Shown here: positions 46,714 to 58,265 of the stretch, one piece after another
Position numbering within the stretch: position 1 is the stretch's first letter
Layout: each line of letters starts with the position of its first letter
Origin: Methanolobus tindarius DSM 2278
GTDB lineage: Archaea > Halobacteriota > Methanosarcinia > Methanosarcinales > Methanosarcinaceae
Length of the DNA stretch: 64,000 nt
NCBI RefSeq assembly: GCF_000504205.1
Contig: NZ_AZAJ01000001.1
Location: 842,879-906,878, forward strand
Reading direction: 5' to 3'
Notes under the pieces: model-generated
Told to the model about the DNA's origin: nothing
What the model saw: the letters and a program-made list of their open reading frames with translations, nothing else
Database searches by the model: none
Position numbers and translations under genes: made by a program

Positions 46714-48090
46714 ATTAAATCAATAATACTTGCAGGTGGTTCTGGAACACGTCTTTGGCCTCTTAGCAGAGAACTATACCCTAAGCAATTTCTGAAAATA
46801 GAAGATGTTTCTTTGTTTCAGGAGACCATACTCAGATGTCTGCAGATATCTGAAATATCAGAGATTTATGTGGTAACAAACGAATTACACAAATATTTTG
46901 TTATTGGACAAATAGAAGAACTGGGATATGAAATCCCCAGAGACAATATACTTCTGGAACCTGAAGGAAAGAATACACTCCCTGCAATATATTATGGAAT
47001 TACAGAAATACAAAAAGTACATGGAAATTCAATGGTAGCTGTTTTTTCTTCGGACCATAAACTTGACAAGAGTGCAATGGAAACCATAAAAAATGCTCGT
47101 CAATTAAGTTCAGAACACCTTGTTACTTTTGGAATATTACCAAAGTCCCCACATACTGGTTATGGATACATAAAACCTGGTGATAAATTAAATATCGGTT
47201 ACAAAGTATCAGAATTCAGGGAAAAACCGGATTACAAAGATGCGGAAAAATATATTTCAGAAGGATGTCTCTGGAACAGTGGAATGTTCTTATTTTCTAC
47301 AGAGTTATTTTTAAATGAAGTCGCCCTATACGCATCTGATGTGAAAGACTCTTTTGAGAGCTCTAATAATATCCAGGATATATTTGAAAATGTTCCGAAT
47401 ATATCAATAGATTATGGAATCATGGAAAAATCATCTAAGGTAGCTGTTGTTGAGCTTAACCATAAATGGAGTGATCTTGGGAACTTCAATGCACTTTATG
47501 AGGAACTCAATAAAGATGAGAAGGGAAATTGTGTACTTGAATGTGAGCAGTTATTATTGAATTCAAAAAACAATTTTATTTATTCAAGTCCAGAAAAACT
47601 AGTCTCTACAATTGATATTAATGACCTTATAGTTGTTGACACTAGTGATGCGCTGATGATTTGTCCTCGTCAAAGTTGTGAAAAAGTAAAAGATATAGTC
47701 AATGTTCTCAAACAAAGAAATGATGAAAGAGTGAATCTTCATGAAACTGTTTATCGACCATGGGGATCATACACACTTCTTGAAAAGTCAAAGAAACACA
47801 AGATTAAGAATATATCTGTTCTTCCAGGGAAAAAACTAAGCCTGCAGCTCCATCATCATAGAAGTGAACACTGGGTAATTGTAAAAGGAATTGCTTGCGT
47901 GGAAAACAATGAAGACAAATATTTCCTGCGTCAGGGTGAAAGCACATTCATAAGAGCAGGAATGAAACACAGACTTTCAAACCCTGGAAAACTGCCATTA
48001 GAAATAATTGAGGTTCAACTTGGAGAATACGTTGAAGAAGATGACATTATCAGATACGATGATGAATATGGAAGGGTTAAGAAAACTTAA
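46714..48090 (+). CDS. manC: mannose-1-phosphate guanylyltransferase / mannose-6-phosphate isomerase, apparent AUU start
   Basis: A 458-residue enzyme forming GDP-mannose. The nucleotidyltransferase domain (about 1-275) opens KSIILAGGSGTRLWPLSREL with the GGSGTRLWP loop. The C-terminal cupin domain (about 340-450: VYRPWGSY, LQLHHHRSEHWVIVKG) is the type II phosphomannose isomerase domain. No ATG, GTG or TTG lies between the in-frame TAG at 46660 and the conserved N-terminus. The first usual start codon (TTG 46813) would delete the catalytic loop. ATT 46714, eight bases after AGGGG, encodes residue 1 in the normal family position. Confidence 0.88.
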   Translation: MKSIILAGGSGTRLWPLSRELYPKQFLKIEDVSLFQETILRCLQISEISEIYVVTNELHKYFVIGQIEELGYEIPRDNILLEPEGKNTLPAIYYGITEIQKVHGNSMVAVFSSDHKLDKSAMETIKNARQLSSEHLVTFGILPKSPHTGYGYIKPGDKLNIGYKVSEFREKPDYKDAEKYISEGCLWNSGMFLFSTELFLNEVALYASDVKDSFESSNNIQDIFENVPNISIDYGIMEKSSKVAVVELNHKWSDLGNFNALYEELNKDEKGNCVLECEQLLLNSKNNFIYSSPEKLVSTIDINDLIVVDTSDALMICPRQSCEKVKDIVNVLKQRNDERVNLHETVYRPWGSYTLLEKSKKHKIKNISVLPGKKLSLQLHHHRSEHWVIVKGIACVENNEDKYFLRQGESTFIRAGMKHRLSNPGKLPLEIIEVQLGEYVEEDDIIRYDDEYGRVKKT

Positions 48091-48118
48091 TTTATATGTA
48101 TAATATTTGAAGGGATAA

Positions 48119-49093
<975 letters not shown>

Positions 49094-49154
49094 TAGTTAA
49101 CATAATACACTTCGCACTGAATATTATACATAAGTGCTACCAAGGTGGATTTAT

Positions 49155-50165
49155 ATGAAAGTAATAATTCCTGCTGCCGGAACCGGGACACGTCTGTTCC
49201 CACATACCCACACAAAACCAAAACCTATGGTCTATATTGCAGGCAAACCTATCATTGGACATATCCTTGACAGAATGATAGATCTTGAACCTGAAGAAAT
49301 AATACTTGTTGTCGGTTATCATAAAGAACAATTGATGTCATATGTAACTGAACATTATTCTGATATCTTCAATATCAAATATGTTGAACAAAAAAACAGA
49401 CTGGGGCTTGGCCATTCTGTATACATCACTCATGATCTAATTGGGAACTCCGATGTTATGATAGCATTAGGGGACATGATATTTAAGGCGGGTTATAAGG
49501 ACTTCTATGACAAACATGTGAACAATGAGAAGTGTGCTGGTTCAATTGGAGTACGCGAAGTTGATGAACCTAAAAAATATGGAATTGTTGAACTTGAAAA
49601 AAGCTCCCCATGTATAAAAAGACTTGAGGAAAAGCCAGAGAAGCCTGCATCAAATCTAGGAATATCAGGCGTGTATTTTGTCAAAAATACACCTGTTCTT
49701 TTTGATGTGTTGGAATGGATGATGCAAAATGATGTAAAAACACGCGGAGAATATCAACTTACTGATGCACTACAGGAAATGATAAAAAGAGGATGCAAAT
49801 TAAAAACATTTAAAGTTTCAAGCTGGTACGATTGTGGGCATGCCAGTTCACTCCTTGATACAAATAAAGTTCTCTTATCTGAAAATGAAAACATAAATCC
49901 TGACTTTCAAAGTAGCGATTCAGTAATAATACATCCAATAGCTATTGGGAAAAATGTTAAGATATCAAATTCTGTAGTTGGCCCTTATACATCCATAGCT
50001 GAAGGAACTGTTGTGGAAAGTTCTATAATTTCAAATAGCGTTATTGGAGCACGCACTCATATATCTAAAGTCAATTTACAGTCATCCATTGTGGGTGACG
50101 ATGCAAAAGTTGCAGGAAAACACAATTCATTAAATATAGGAGACTCATCATCTATTGAGTTTTAA
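49155..50165 (+). CDS. sugar-1-phosphate nucleotidyltransferase with hexapeptide C-terminus
   Basis: A 336-residue enzyme of the RmlA/GlmU-like family, making an NDP-sugar from a sugar phosphate. N-terminal PAAGTGTRLFPHTHTKPKPM is the nucleotide loop and GDMIFK the metal site; residues from about 255 form a left-handed beta-helix of hexapeptide repeats (IIHPIAIGKNVKISNSVVG). ATG 49155 after AAGGTGG is chosen over an upstream in-frame codon. Base specificity (UTP, dTTP or GTP) cannot be told from sequence. Confidence 0.9.
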   Translation: MKVIIPAAGTGTRLFPHTHTKPKPMVYIAGKPIIGHILDRMIDLEPEEIILVVGYHKEQLMSYVTEHYSDIFNIKYVEQKNRLGLGHSVYITHDLIGNSDVMIALGDMIFKAGYKDFYDKHVNNEKCAGSIGVREVDEPKKYGIVELEKSSPCIKRLEEKPEKPASNLGISGVYFVKNTPVLFDVLEWMMQNDVKTRGEYQLTDALQEMIKRGCKLKTFKVSSWYDCGHASSLLDTNKVLLSENENINPDFQSSDSVIIHPIAIGKNVKISNSVVGPYTSIAEGTVVESSIISNSVIGARTHISKVNLQSSIVGDDAKVAGKHNSLNIGDSSSIEF

Positions 50166-50177
50166 AGAGGGAATTAA

Positions 50178-51107
50178 ATGAAGGCAATAGTAACTGGCGG
50201 TGCAGGATTTTTAGGATCACATCTATGTGACTTATTGTTGAAGGAAGGACATGAAGTAATTTGTATTGATAATCTAATAACAGGCAATACAAAAAACATT
50301 TCTCATATTAAATCGGACAAATTCACATATTTGAAATATGATGTCACTAAGCCGCTATATTTTGGAGATAAAATTGATTATATATTTCATTTAGCAAGCC
50401 CTGCATCACCAATTGACTATCTGGAACTACCCATCCAAACTCTCAAAGTCGGAGCACTTGGTACATACAATATGCTAGGATTGGCAAAAGAACAAGGTGC
50501 AAGATTATTGCTTGCCTCTACTTCAGAGGTATACGGAGATCCTCTTGTAAATCCACAAACTGAAACTTATTGGGGAAATGTTAATCCAATTGGACCAAGA
50601 GGAGTTTATGATGAGGCTAAGAGATATGCAGAAGCGATAACAATGGCATATCACACCCATCATGGGGTTGATACGAGGATAGTCCGGATATTCAACACAT
50701 ATGGTCCTCGAATGCGAGCAGGAGATGGGAGAGTTGTACCTAACTTTATCAATCAGGCACTGAAAAATGAGGACATCACAGTCTATGGCAATGGATCACA
50801 AACGCGCTCATTCTGTTATGTTTCAGACCTTGTCAGGGGAATATACAAATTGATGATGTCTGACTTTTATGAACCTGTCAATATTGGAAATCCTTCAGAA
50901 ATGTCCATTTTGGAATTTGCTGAAACTGTTATCAAAATTACAAATTCTGATTCAAAAATAACATACAAAGATCTTCCAGTTGATGATCCAAAGGTTAGAA
51001 GACCAGATATAAGCCGAGCGAAAGAAGTGCTTGGATGGGAACCGGAAGTTGATTTGAGAGAAGGACTGGAAAAAACGGTGCAGTATTTTAAAAGTGAAAT
51101 ATGCTGA
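50178..51107 (+). CDS. UDP-glucuronate decarboxylase-like SDR
   Basis: A 309-residue [20 protein letters not shown] binds [14 protein letters not shown] is the signature that separates UDP-xylose synthases from plain epimerases, TSEVYGDP and YDEAKRYAE supply Ser, Tyr and Lys. It would convert UDP-glucuronate to UDP-xylose, or a related sugar. It starts 13 bases after the nucleotidyltransferase, with AGAGGG upstream, so the two likely act in one pathway. Confidence 0.88.
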   Translation: MKAIVTGGAGFLGSHLCDLLLKEGHEVICIDNLITGNTKNISHIKSDKFTYLKYDVTKPLYFGDKIDYIFHLASPASPIDYLELPIQTLKVGALGTYNMLGLAKEQGARLLLASTSEVYGDPLVNPQTETYWGNVNPIGPRGVYDEAKRYAEAITMAYHTHHGVDTRIVRIFNTYGPRMRAGDGRVVPNFINQALKNEDITVYGNGSQTRSFCYVSDLVRGIYKLMMSDFYEPVNIGNPSEMSILEFAETVIKITNSDSKITYKDLPVDDPKVRRPDISRAKEVLGWEPEVDLREGLEKTVQYFKSEIC

Positions 51108-51171
51108 CATATGCTGCACCAAATTGCGATAAAATAATACTATCCATTTGCAACTCTCTCAAGGTAAAGAT

Positions 51172-52647
51172 ATGTATTTTAAGAAAATATACTCAAGAAT
51201 CATTAGTGTTGGAGAGGTGCAACGCCAAAGTATAGCCTTATTATTTGGACAGATATCTTATACGTTTCTCGGATTTCTTAGCACTATGTACTTTGCCCAT
51301 ACACTTGGCTCAAGTGTTCTGGGAGCCTATTTTCTTTTCCTTGCATACTACGGCATAATCAATATGATTAGTGATGGTGGGTTTGGAGGAGCTGCAACAA
51401 AACGCATAAGTGAAGGAGAACAGCAAAATGAATATTTCACAGCCTTCTTTCTATTACGTCTGTCAGTAGTAATAGTTGTTATCTTCAGCCTTTTAGTTTT
51501 CCGAGAATATTTTGTTGATCTGAATGAGGCAGGTCTTTTCAATTGGCTTTTCCTTGCATTGATAATATCACTCATTTACGGATCACTCATAAATGGAATT
51601 GCAGGCACTGGCAAAATGGGAATATATGCAGCGGGGACTTTCGTTAGCAATACCTCTAAATTTATAATTCAAATCATTGCAGTGTTCTTAGGATATGGTG
51701 TTGCAGGATTAGTAGGTGGATTTATTGCAGGATTTTTTATTGCTTCAATAATTGAATTCAAATTTTTTGAGTTACATTTTGCTAAGTGCGAATGGTCACA
51801 TGTTAAAAATTTACTGACATTTTCATTCTGGTTATTCTTAACGTCATCGGGAGTAGTCCTATATTCACATATTGATACAATAATGATTGGATATTACATG
51901 AGTAATTCCGATGTTGGCATTTACAAAGTCGTTTTTCAATTTTCAACACTTGCAATTGTTCCAACAACTGCAATCCGTGCAGCATTGTGGCCAAAAATTA
52001 GTTGGTGGAACAAAAACAATAAAATAGATTTAATTGAAAAATCACTCTCTAAAGCCTTTACATATTCACTAATGGTATCTTTGCCCATATTTGCAGGAGG
52101 AATCATAATTGGAAAACAACTGCTTTACTATTTTTATGGTTCTGATTTTAAAAGTGGATATTTAGTACTTATCATTCTGCTTTTTGTGCAAACCATTAAT
52201 GTCTTTCAATTTTTTATAACCATGTATATTAGTGCCCTTGACAGGCAAAAGGATTCATTTAAAGTTACAGCTATCGGTGCTTCGGCGAATATAATTGTTA
52301 ACCTGGCACTTATACCAATTATTGGAATAGAGGGAGCTGCCATTGCAACCTTGATAACTATGGGACTAAACACCATTCTAGCAAAAAAAGTATTAGACAG
52401 CATGATTACAATAAAATTAAACTATGATAATACAATTAATATTTTCAAGGCATCTGCAATTATGGCTTTATTAATTGGATTATATCGATATTTTATACCC
52501 ATATCCAACATTTGGATGGCAGTAATTCCAGTCCTCCTGGGAGGAGCAATATATGGAATACTATTATTAAGATATGATAGGATAATATGTGAAGAACTAA
52601 GAGGCATATTTGAACAAATAAGAATTCCATGGCCAAGTTGGTTGTAA
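51172..52647 (+). CDS. Wzx/RfbX-type polysaccharide flippase
   Basis: A 491-residue MATE/MOP-superfamily flippase with about 12-14 spans, opening with SIALLFGQISYTFLGFLSTM. It would export lipid-linked oligosaccharide units across the membrane. ATG 51172 has AAGGT about seven bases before it; a TTG at 51148 is in frame but lacks a site. Together with the GT-C enzymes it argues for lipid-linked assembly of the glycan. Confidence 0.92.
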   Translation: MYFKKIYSRIISVGEVQRQSIALLFGQISYTFLGFLSTMYFAHTLGSSVLGAYFLFLAYYGIINMISDGGFGGAATKRISEGEQQNEYFTAFFLLRLSVVIVVIFSLLVFREYFVDLNEAGLFNWLFLALIISLIYGSLINGIAGTGKMGIYAAGTFVSNTSKFIIQIIAVFLGYGVAGLVGGFIAGFFIASIIEFKFFELHFAKCEWSHVKNLLTFSFWLFLTSSGVVLYSHIDTIMIGYYMSNSDVGIYKVVFQFSTLAIVPTTAIRAALWPKISWWNKNNKIDLIEKSLSKAFTYSLMVSLPIFAGGIIIGKQLLYYFYGSDFKSGYLVLIILLFVQTINVFQFFITMYISALDRQKDSFKVTAIGASANIIVNLALIPIIGIEGAAIATLITMGLNTILAKKVLDSMITIKLNYDNTINIFKASAIMALLIGLYRYFIPISNIWMAVIPVLLGGAIYGILLLRYDRIICEELRGIFEQIRIPWPSWL

Positions 52648-52890
52648 TGAAAAAATTATAATTACAAATAAAAGTATATACTAACTCATTTAAAAACAGA
52701 GCAATTACCAATATTTTACAGATTTTTAGAGAAGCGCTATGCTTATCTTTAAGAAACACCTATATAGCAACGAAGTTCAACTTAAAGTCCATGAGAAAAA
52801 CAAGAACAAAGCAATTAAAACATAAATACACTACATTAACTAATTTATTGGTGAAGTATTTAGGGATATAAAATCTCATGGAAGATTTTG

Positions 52891-54318
52891 ATGAATAAAA
52901 AAAGTATATTATTTATCACGCATCACAATAATGATTTTGATCATTTTCTACCTCTAATTTGCAATTATGTGCAAAACAAAGATTTTGTAGTTAAAATCTT
53001 AGCTTTTTATTCAAACGATGAAATTCTAAAGAACAAATTACACCAGCATATTTGCAGGGAAAACTCCATTGAGTTAGAATCAATGGCAGAAGTATGCCAT
53101 CTAAAAGCGTTAAACTACTTTATAAACAATATATATAGTTACAGTTTAACTTCAAAAGAAAGTAAAAAAACTAAAAATATTGTTGAGAAAATTAACCAGG
53201 CAATAATTGGTTTTCTGAAATCTCCAAAAAACACAATACTACAATACTCAAAATTAATGATATTACGGTATCATGTGATTTGTTCAATTTTCATGTTGAA
53301 TGAAAATAAAATAAAAGAATACATCAAACTAAATAATATTGACTTATTAATTATTGATCAAAGATCAGTAGACAAAGAATTAATTTCTTCTAATCCATTT
53401 AAAGGATTTATTGACTCCTATCTTAGAAAAATAGACCCAATGAATTTAGTATTGTTCCGAGTTACAAATGTGGCTCGAAAATGTGGAATACCCATTTTTA
53501 TGATGCCACATGGACCCCAACCAATCTCACAGGGTAACCTTGACAAAAGAAATAAATTGCGTATTGAAAATCAGAAAAATCCATTTCGTCCTGACCATCT
53601 AATATTGTGTTCAAGTAAAGAAATTAATTCATTACATTATATGAAAGGACTAAAATCAACTTCCTGTCTAGGTGATCCCAGATTTGATATTGAATGGATA
53701 AATTATCTCGAATCATGCGCTTTGGAAGCATATGAATCTACCATATCAAAACCTGTAGGGAAAATAGTTTTATTATACTTGATGGATATTTTTACATATG
53801 ATGTTGAAAACAATTTATCTTTCAAGCAGGAAATGAACAAAGATATCTTGTCCTTGGTTAATTATTTTCCTGAATTGGAAATATGGGTCAAACACCACCC
53901 TCGTGATGTTTACAAAATATCACTAGACTTCATAGATATCAATAGAAGGAACAATATCAAACAATTTGGAAATGATACAGATACAAACATCCTACTAGCT
54001 AAAGCAGACATTTGTCTGGCGGCATCTTCTACTGTATTGATATCTCCAATATTACAAAAAAAACCAGTTATATTTTATAGCAAATGGAAAAATGTTCTTC
54101 AAAACGTAACATGTATTTATGATGGTATGACATTTGAAGCTTCATCAAAAGAGCAACTAATCGAGATGGTCGAGCTAATAAAAAACAGCAACTACTCAAT
54201 AAAAGATTCCTTTTTGCAGCCGTTTTATAAGAACGTTTTTTCAGGGGAGTGTTTATATGAAAACATGCTTGAAAAGTACATTGTAAAAATAGATGAAATT
54301 CTGGAAAAGCCAATGTAA
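52891..54318 (+). CDS. putative glycosyl- or glycerophosphotransferase (GT-B-like)
   Basis: A 475-residue soluble protein with a GT-B-like plan: N-terminal domain with SILFITHHNNDFDHFLPL, central MMPHGPQPISQG and LCSSKEIN, and a C-terminal donor-binding half with GDPRFDIEW, VKHHPRD and AASSTVLISPILQKKPVIF. This resembles the CDP-glycerol glycerophosphotransferase and capsule-export-associated families. Substrate unknown. ATG 52891 follows GGAAG; an adjacent in-frame TTG precedes it. Confidence 0.7.
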   Translation: MNKKSILFITHHNNDFDHFLPLICNYVQNKDFVVKILAFYSNDEILKNKLHQHICRENSIELESMAEVCHLKALNYFINNIYSYSLTSKESKKTKNIVEKINQAIIGFLKSPKNTILQYSKLMILRYHVICSIFMLNENKIKEYIKLNNIDLLIIDQRSVDKELISSNPFKGFIDSYLRKIDPMNLVLFRVTNVARKCGIPIFMMPHGPQPISQGNLDKRNKLRIENQKNPFRPDHLILCSSKEINSLHYMKGLKSTSCLGDPRFDIEWINYLESCALEAYESTISKPVGKIVLLYLMDIFTYDVENNLSFKQEMNKDILSLVNYFPELEIWVKHHPRDVYKISLDFIDINRRNNIKQFGNDTDTNILLAKADICLAASSTVLISPILQKKPVIFYSKWKNVLQNVTCIYDGMTFEASSKEQLIEMVELIKNSNYSIKDSFLQPFYKNVFSGECLYENMLEKYIVKIDEILEKPM

Positions 54319-54441
54319 GATCAAAAGAGAATCATAGGGGATGCATATATATTAATGCGATTCATATTACATGAGCATAAATCTATTTTATATTAATCGA
54401 AAATAAATTTGCATCCAATAAAATCTAATATTGAGGGGAAT

Positions 54442-54981
54442 ATGAAACTGGATAATATTGAAGAAAGGAAAGCTTTTTTGCTAGACCATTATAAAGGCAG
54501 GAAAATAGTAAATGTAGGTTCTGGTGGATTGTATTTGGAAAATGCAATAAACATTGATATGAACAAAATGAAAAAACCTGACATTATAGGAGATTTTCAT
54601 CATCTTCCTTTCAAAAATAACTCATTTGATGTTGCTTTTGCACTTGATATTATAGAGCATACAAGAACTCCAGAGAGATTGTTGGAAGAACTTGAAAGAG
54701 TTGGTACTAACGTAATTGTAGAATGTCTTGATTTTGATTTATGCCCTGCAAACTGGACTAACGATGATACCCACGTATACTACATTAATAAAAAATCGAT
54801 GGAAGAATTGATGGCCCCAAGAGGATACAAATTGTTTGAGTTTTTAAGATTGCACATCGATGGGAAGCATTTCAGAAAAAGTATGCTTGTTGGAGTAAAA
54901 GAACAGAAGAAGTTCGATAAACAAATGTACTTCCTAGTTTCTATGAAACTGGCATTTAAGCGAGTATTGAACAAACTATGA
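54442..54981 (+). CDS. class I SAM-dependent methyltransferase
   Basis: A 179-residue methyltransferase-11-type protein. VNVGSGGLYLENAINIDMN is the SAM-binding loop with acidic end, LPFKNNSFDVAFALDIIEHT motif II. ATG 54442 has GAGGGG upstream. It is short and lacks extra domains, so it probably methylates a glycan or small molecule of this locus. The substrate is unknown. Confidence 0.82.
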   Translation: MKLDNIEERKAFLLDHYKGRKIVNVGSGGLYLENAINIDMNKMKKPDIIGDFHHLPFKNNSFDVAFALDIIEHTRTPERLLEELERVGTNVIVECLDFDLCPANWTNDDTHVYYINKKSMEELMAPRGYKLFEFLRLHIDGKHFRKSMLVGVKEQKKFDKQMYFLVSMKLAFKRVLNKL

Positions 54982-55006
54982 TAGCCAAGTAATATAATTT
55001 AAAAAA

Positions 55007-56386
55007 GTGATGAGTATGGGAGAAAGCAAAAATATATTGTTAGTTGACCCACCACAGAACAATTATCATAAAGGGATGAAGAAAAAATATCCATCCGGAG
55101 CATTGATATTACTTGGTACTTTATGTTACAATCTAGGACATAACGTAAAAATTGTTGATATGGCAACTGAAGAAATAGATATTACAGAATTGAAGGATAT
55201 AATAAAATCATTTAAAACTGATATCTTCGCAGTAACCGAAAATACATTCCAGACTAAATTTTCAAAAATGGTCATTGACGCATGCAAAGATGTAGATCCA
55301 AATATATTAACAGTTATTGGTGGGCCGCATCCATCTTCAATAGGATTGAGAATATTTGAAGAGATACCATTAGTAGATGTATCAGTTGTTGGAGAAGGAG
55401 AGATCACATTTTTAGAAATTGTAAAAGGGGTTGACCTTAAAGCAATTAAAGGTATTTGTTACAATAATAAAATGAATGAGCCCAGACCATTTGCAGAAAA
55501 TCTGGATGATATTCCTTTGCCTAAATTAGATTTAGTTGATATTAATAAATATACAGGACTGGGAAAAAATAGTGAGAATTCAATGTATATTATGGCTTCA
55601 AGGGGATGCCCTTCGCATTGTATCTATTGTAACAAATCTGTTTTTGGTCACAAAGTACGATATCGAAAACCAAGTAAAGTGATAGAAGAAGTAAAGTGGC
55701 TATATGAGCAATATGGAATTAAAAACATATATTTCCAGGATGATACATTCAATTTAAATCGTAAATGGATAGAAGAAATACTAAACTTAATAATAGACAA
55801 TAATCTAAATGAAACGATCTCATTCCAGGCCCCTTTCAGAGCAAACAAGAGCTTAGTGGATGAGGAATTGTTGCAATTAGTTAAAAAAGCTGGCTTTAAA
55901 AGAGTATTGTATGGCGTGGAAAGTGGAAACCAGAATATGCTTAATACAATGAAAAAAGGACTAAAGATTGAAGAAGTAAGAAGAGCTTTTAAACTTACGA
56001 ATGATGCCGGTTTAGATTCACTTGCTTTTTTCATGATAGGTCTGCCTGGGGAAAATGAAAAAACAATAAAAGATACCCTGGATTTACAAAAAGAATTAAA
56101 CAGTGATTCAGGATTATCCTTAGCCACACCATTCCCTAACACAGAATTTGACCAGATGTTACGAGATAAAGGTCATTTGTTAAATGACAATTACGATGAC
56201 TATCACTACAGTGGATGCTATATCCGCACAGATGAATTAACAAGTGATGAAATAGAGTCATACCATGCGCTTATCAATCTGAGTAAAAGGAATAAATTAG
56301 TTGCAAAATTGCCTGTATTAAAAATTGCAAAAAACAGGCTATTTAGAAAATTATACCACTTTTACAACAACACCCTGAAAAATTAA
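55007..56386 (+). CDS. B12-binding radical SAM enzyme
   Basis: A 459-residue protein with an N-terminal cobalamin-binding-type domain (about 10-145; IGGPHPS and VVGEGEITF) and a radical SAM core with the cluster cysteines C201, C205 and C208 (SRGCPSHCIYCNK). The C-terminal region (about 390-459) is basic. Such enzymes methylate unreactive carbons or phosphorus, or rearrange rings. Lying among glycosyltransferases, it may modify a sugar or a lipid carrier. Several start codons (GTG 55007, ATG 55010, ATG 55016) are close together. Confidence 0.9.
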   Translation: MMSMGESKNILLVDPPQNNYHKGMKKKYPSGALILLGTLCYNLGHNVKIVDMATEEIDITELKDIIKSFKTDIFAVTENTFQTKFSKMVIDACKDVDPNILTVIGGPHPSSIGLRIFEEIPLVDVSVVGEGEITFLEIVKGVDLKAIKGICYNNKMNEPRPFAENLDDIPLPKLDLVDINKYTGLGKNSENSMYIMASRGCPSHCIYCNKSVFGHKVRYRKPSKVIEEVKWLYEQYGIKNIYFQDDTFNLNRKWIEEILNLIIDNNLNETISFQAPFRANKSLVDEELLQLVKKAGFKRVLYGVESGNQNMLNTMKKGLKIEEVRRAFKLTNDAGLDSLAFFMIGLPGENEKTIKDTLDLQKELNSDSGLSLATPFPNTEFDQMLRDKGHLLNDNYDDYHYSGCYIRTDELTSDEIESYHALINLSKRNKLVAKLPVLKIAKNRLFRKLYHFYNNTLKN

Positions 56387-56435
56387 CTATTTCCCATTTT
56401 TAGTTATATAACACAAAATGCGCAAAGGTAATTGC

Positions 56436-57572
56436 ATGAAAGTAGGAATCATAACAGAAGTCATGGATCTGGAAGATAAATCTGGAATACCAAACTACCT
56501 TAAATACATTCTTGCTAACATCCCCCATGTAAATCGGGAACATGAATTTTGCCTCATACATTATCAAAAAAGCAATAACCAATTGTATAAAAATATGGAT
56601 GAGATAATTGTTCCATTATATAATGTAAAACCAACACGATTTCTGCAAACAGTGGCGACTGATGCAATCAAACTGACCCCTATATTAAAAGAAAATGATA
56701 TCGATGTAATTCACAATCCATCACCTACTCCTTTCCATAATCCTCTTTTTCTTCAGAATGGATTTAAAAAAGTAATGACAATCCACGACCTGTACAAGTT
56801 TCTTCCATCTTTCCAGACTAAATTACATCAGAATCCAAAAATGTGGATGCATGATGTGTTGTGGAGAAAAACCCTGTTCGCTATCAGAAACAATGTTGAT
56901 AAATTTATAGCTGTATCCAATAATACGAAGCAAGACATGGTTAAGTTTCTTAAAGTTCCCGAAGAAAAGATAGAAACAATATATTCTGCACCTCATGATA
57001 GATTCAAGCAAATTAAAATGGATATACCGGAGTATATTGATGCACCTTTTATTTTATCAGATAACATTCGTTCTGATATTATTGAAATGTACTACAGATT
57101 AAGGAAAAAAGGTGTGTACATTAAATTAGTCATCTTTGGCTCGGGAAATGTAACTTCTCAAAAGAGAATGGAACTTGAAAAAATGATTGCCTATCTGGGG
57201 TTAAACAATGATATTATCTTTGCAGGAAGAGTTTCTGATGAAGAGATGGTAAAGCTGTATAATACAGCCGAAATTTACATTCGTCCTTCATGGTATGAAG
57301 GTTTTGGTCTTCCACCGTTGGAAGCAATGGCCTGTGGATGCCCTGTAATTGTATCCAATGTCGGTGCATTACCAGAGGTTGTAGCGGACGCAGGAATATT
57401 AGCAAACCCCCACAATGTTGATGAATGGACCACAAGTATGTACAAAATATTGACAAATGAAGACTTTAAAGAAGAATTGATACATAGAGGGTTGGAACGA
57501 GCAAAATTATTTTCGTGGGAGAAGACAACAAAAAGAACAGTAGAAGTATACGAAAAAGTATACAACTCTTAA
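56436..57572 (+). CDS. GT4-family glycosyltransferase
   Basis: A 378-residue GT-B glycosyltransferase. N-terminal [20 protein letters not shown] and [10 protein letters not shown], and C-terminal [20 protein letters not shown] with [19 protein letters not shown] and [19 protein letters not shown], are classic GT4 motifs; the EGFGLPPLE glutamates bind the nucleotide-sugar donor. ATG 56436 follows AAAGGT. It likely adds a sugar in the glycan assembled here. Confidence 0.93.
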   Translation: MKVGIITEVMDLEDKSGIPNYLKYILANIPHVNREHEFCLIHYQKSNNQLYKNMDEIIVPLYNVKPTRFLQTVATDAIKLTPILKENDIDVIHNPSPTPFHNPLFLQNGFKKVMTIHDLYKFLPSFQTKLHQNPKMWMHDVLWRKTLFAIRNNVDKFIAVSNNTKQDMVKFLKVPEEKIETIYSAPHDRFKQIKMDIPEYIDAPFILSDNIRSDIIEMYYRLRKKGVYIKLVIFGSGNVTSQKRMELEKMIAYLGLNNDIIFAGRVSDEEMVKLYNTAEIYIRPSWYEGFGLPPLEAMACGCPVIVSNVGALPEVVADAGILANPHNVDEWTTSMYKILTNEDFKEELIHRGLERAKLFSWEKTTKRTVEVYEKVYNS

Positions 57573-57596
57573 ATTAAGCTTTAAGATTCTGCTTTA

Positions 57597-58265
57597 TCAT
57601 TTAAATTCAGCCATAGCAACAACTGGTGTTGCATCGACCTCATCAATTACCCAGGGATAAATGTGCAAAACAAACTCTGTATCCAACAAAGCAGAATTTG
57701 ACAAATCCGCATCTTCAAGTAATAGTATTGGAGAGTCATGACACAAAAATGACCTGTGTGCCGTATGTCCTTCTTTTCGATGTGATGGATTTGAAATAGA
57801 AATAATATCAAGACCAATAATCTTTAATTTTGGACAATTTTGTCTCAAGTAAATAGGAACTTCAGGATGAACCCATGGATGAGAAGTGCTATATATAGAA
57901 GGTTCTTCATTCCGGTACTCAAAAAATCCAGACCTGATCAAAATTGCTTCTGCATCAACGATTTTTTTTAAGAATAGATCAATATCCTCCTTGCAAATCT
58001 GGGAACCAGGATCTTTCGGAATATCTATGCAAACAGCAGGGAAATAATCATTTTTAATAGCTAGAACGTCAGCTACTGAATAACCCTTATTGCAAAAATG
58101 TAATGGAGCATCAATGTGGGTTCCGGAATGATTGCTGAAAACAAATACAGAAACATTTGCAGACTCATTATTTTCAATTGACCTAACCCTTTTAAATTCA
58201 ACATCATGAGACCCGGGATACAATGGAATATTTTGATTAAGAGCATATGAAATTGGAATTAGCAA
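57597..58265 (-). CDS. cyclase-family (kynurenine formamidase-like) metal hydrolase, TTG start
   Basis: A 222-residue metal-dependent hydrolase. The motif NHSGTHIDAPLHF (45-57) supplies H46, H50, D52 and H56 to a metal site, as in the kynurenine formamidase/isatin hydrolase family; a second histidine-rich segment RKEGHTAHRSFL follows. Start is TTG 58265, six bases after GGAGGG and overlapping the stop of the HAD gene. Next to a HAD phosphatase and a cytidylyltransferase, a lactonase or amidase step on a sugar acid is plausible but unproven. Confidence 0.88.
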   Translation of the reverse strand: MLIPISYALNQNIPLYPGSHDVEFKRVRSIENNESANVSVFVFSNHSGTHIDAPLHFCNKGYSVADVLAIKNDYFPAVCIDIPKDPGSQICKEDIDLFLKKIVDAEAILIRSGFFEYRNEEPSIYSTSHPWVHPEVPIYLRQNCPKLKIIGLDIISISNPSHRKEGHTAHRSFLCHDSPILLLEDADLSNSALLDTEFVLHIYPWVIDEVDATPVVAMAEFK

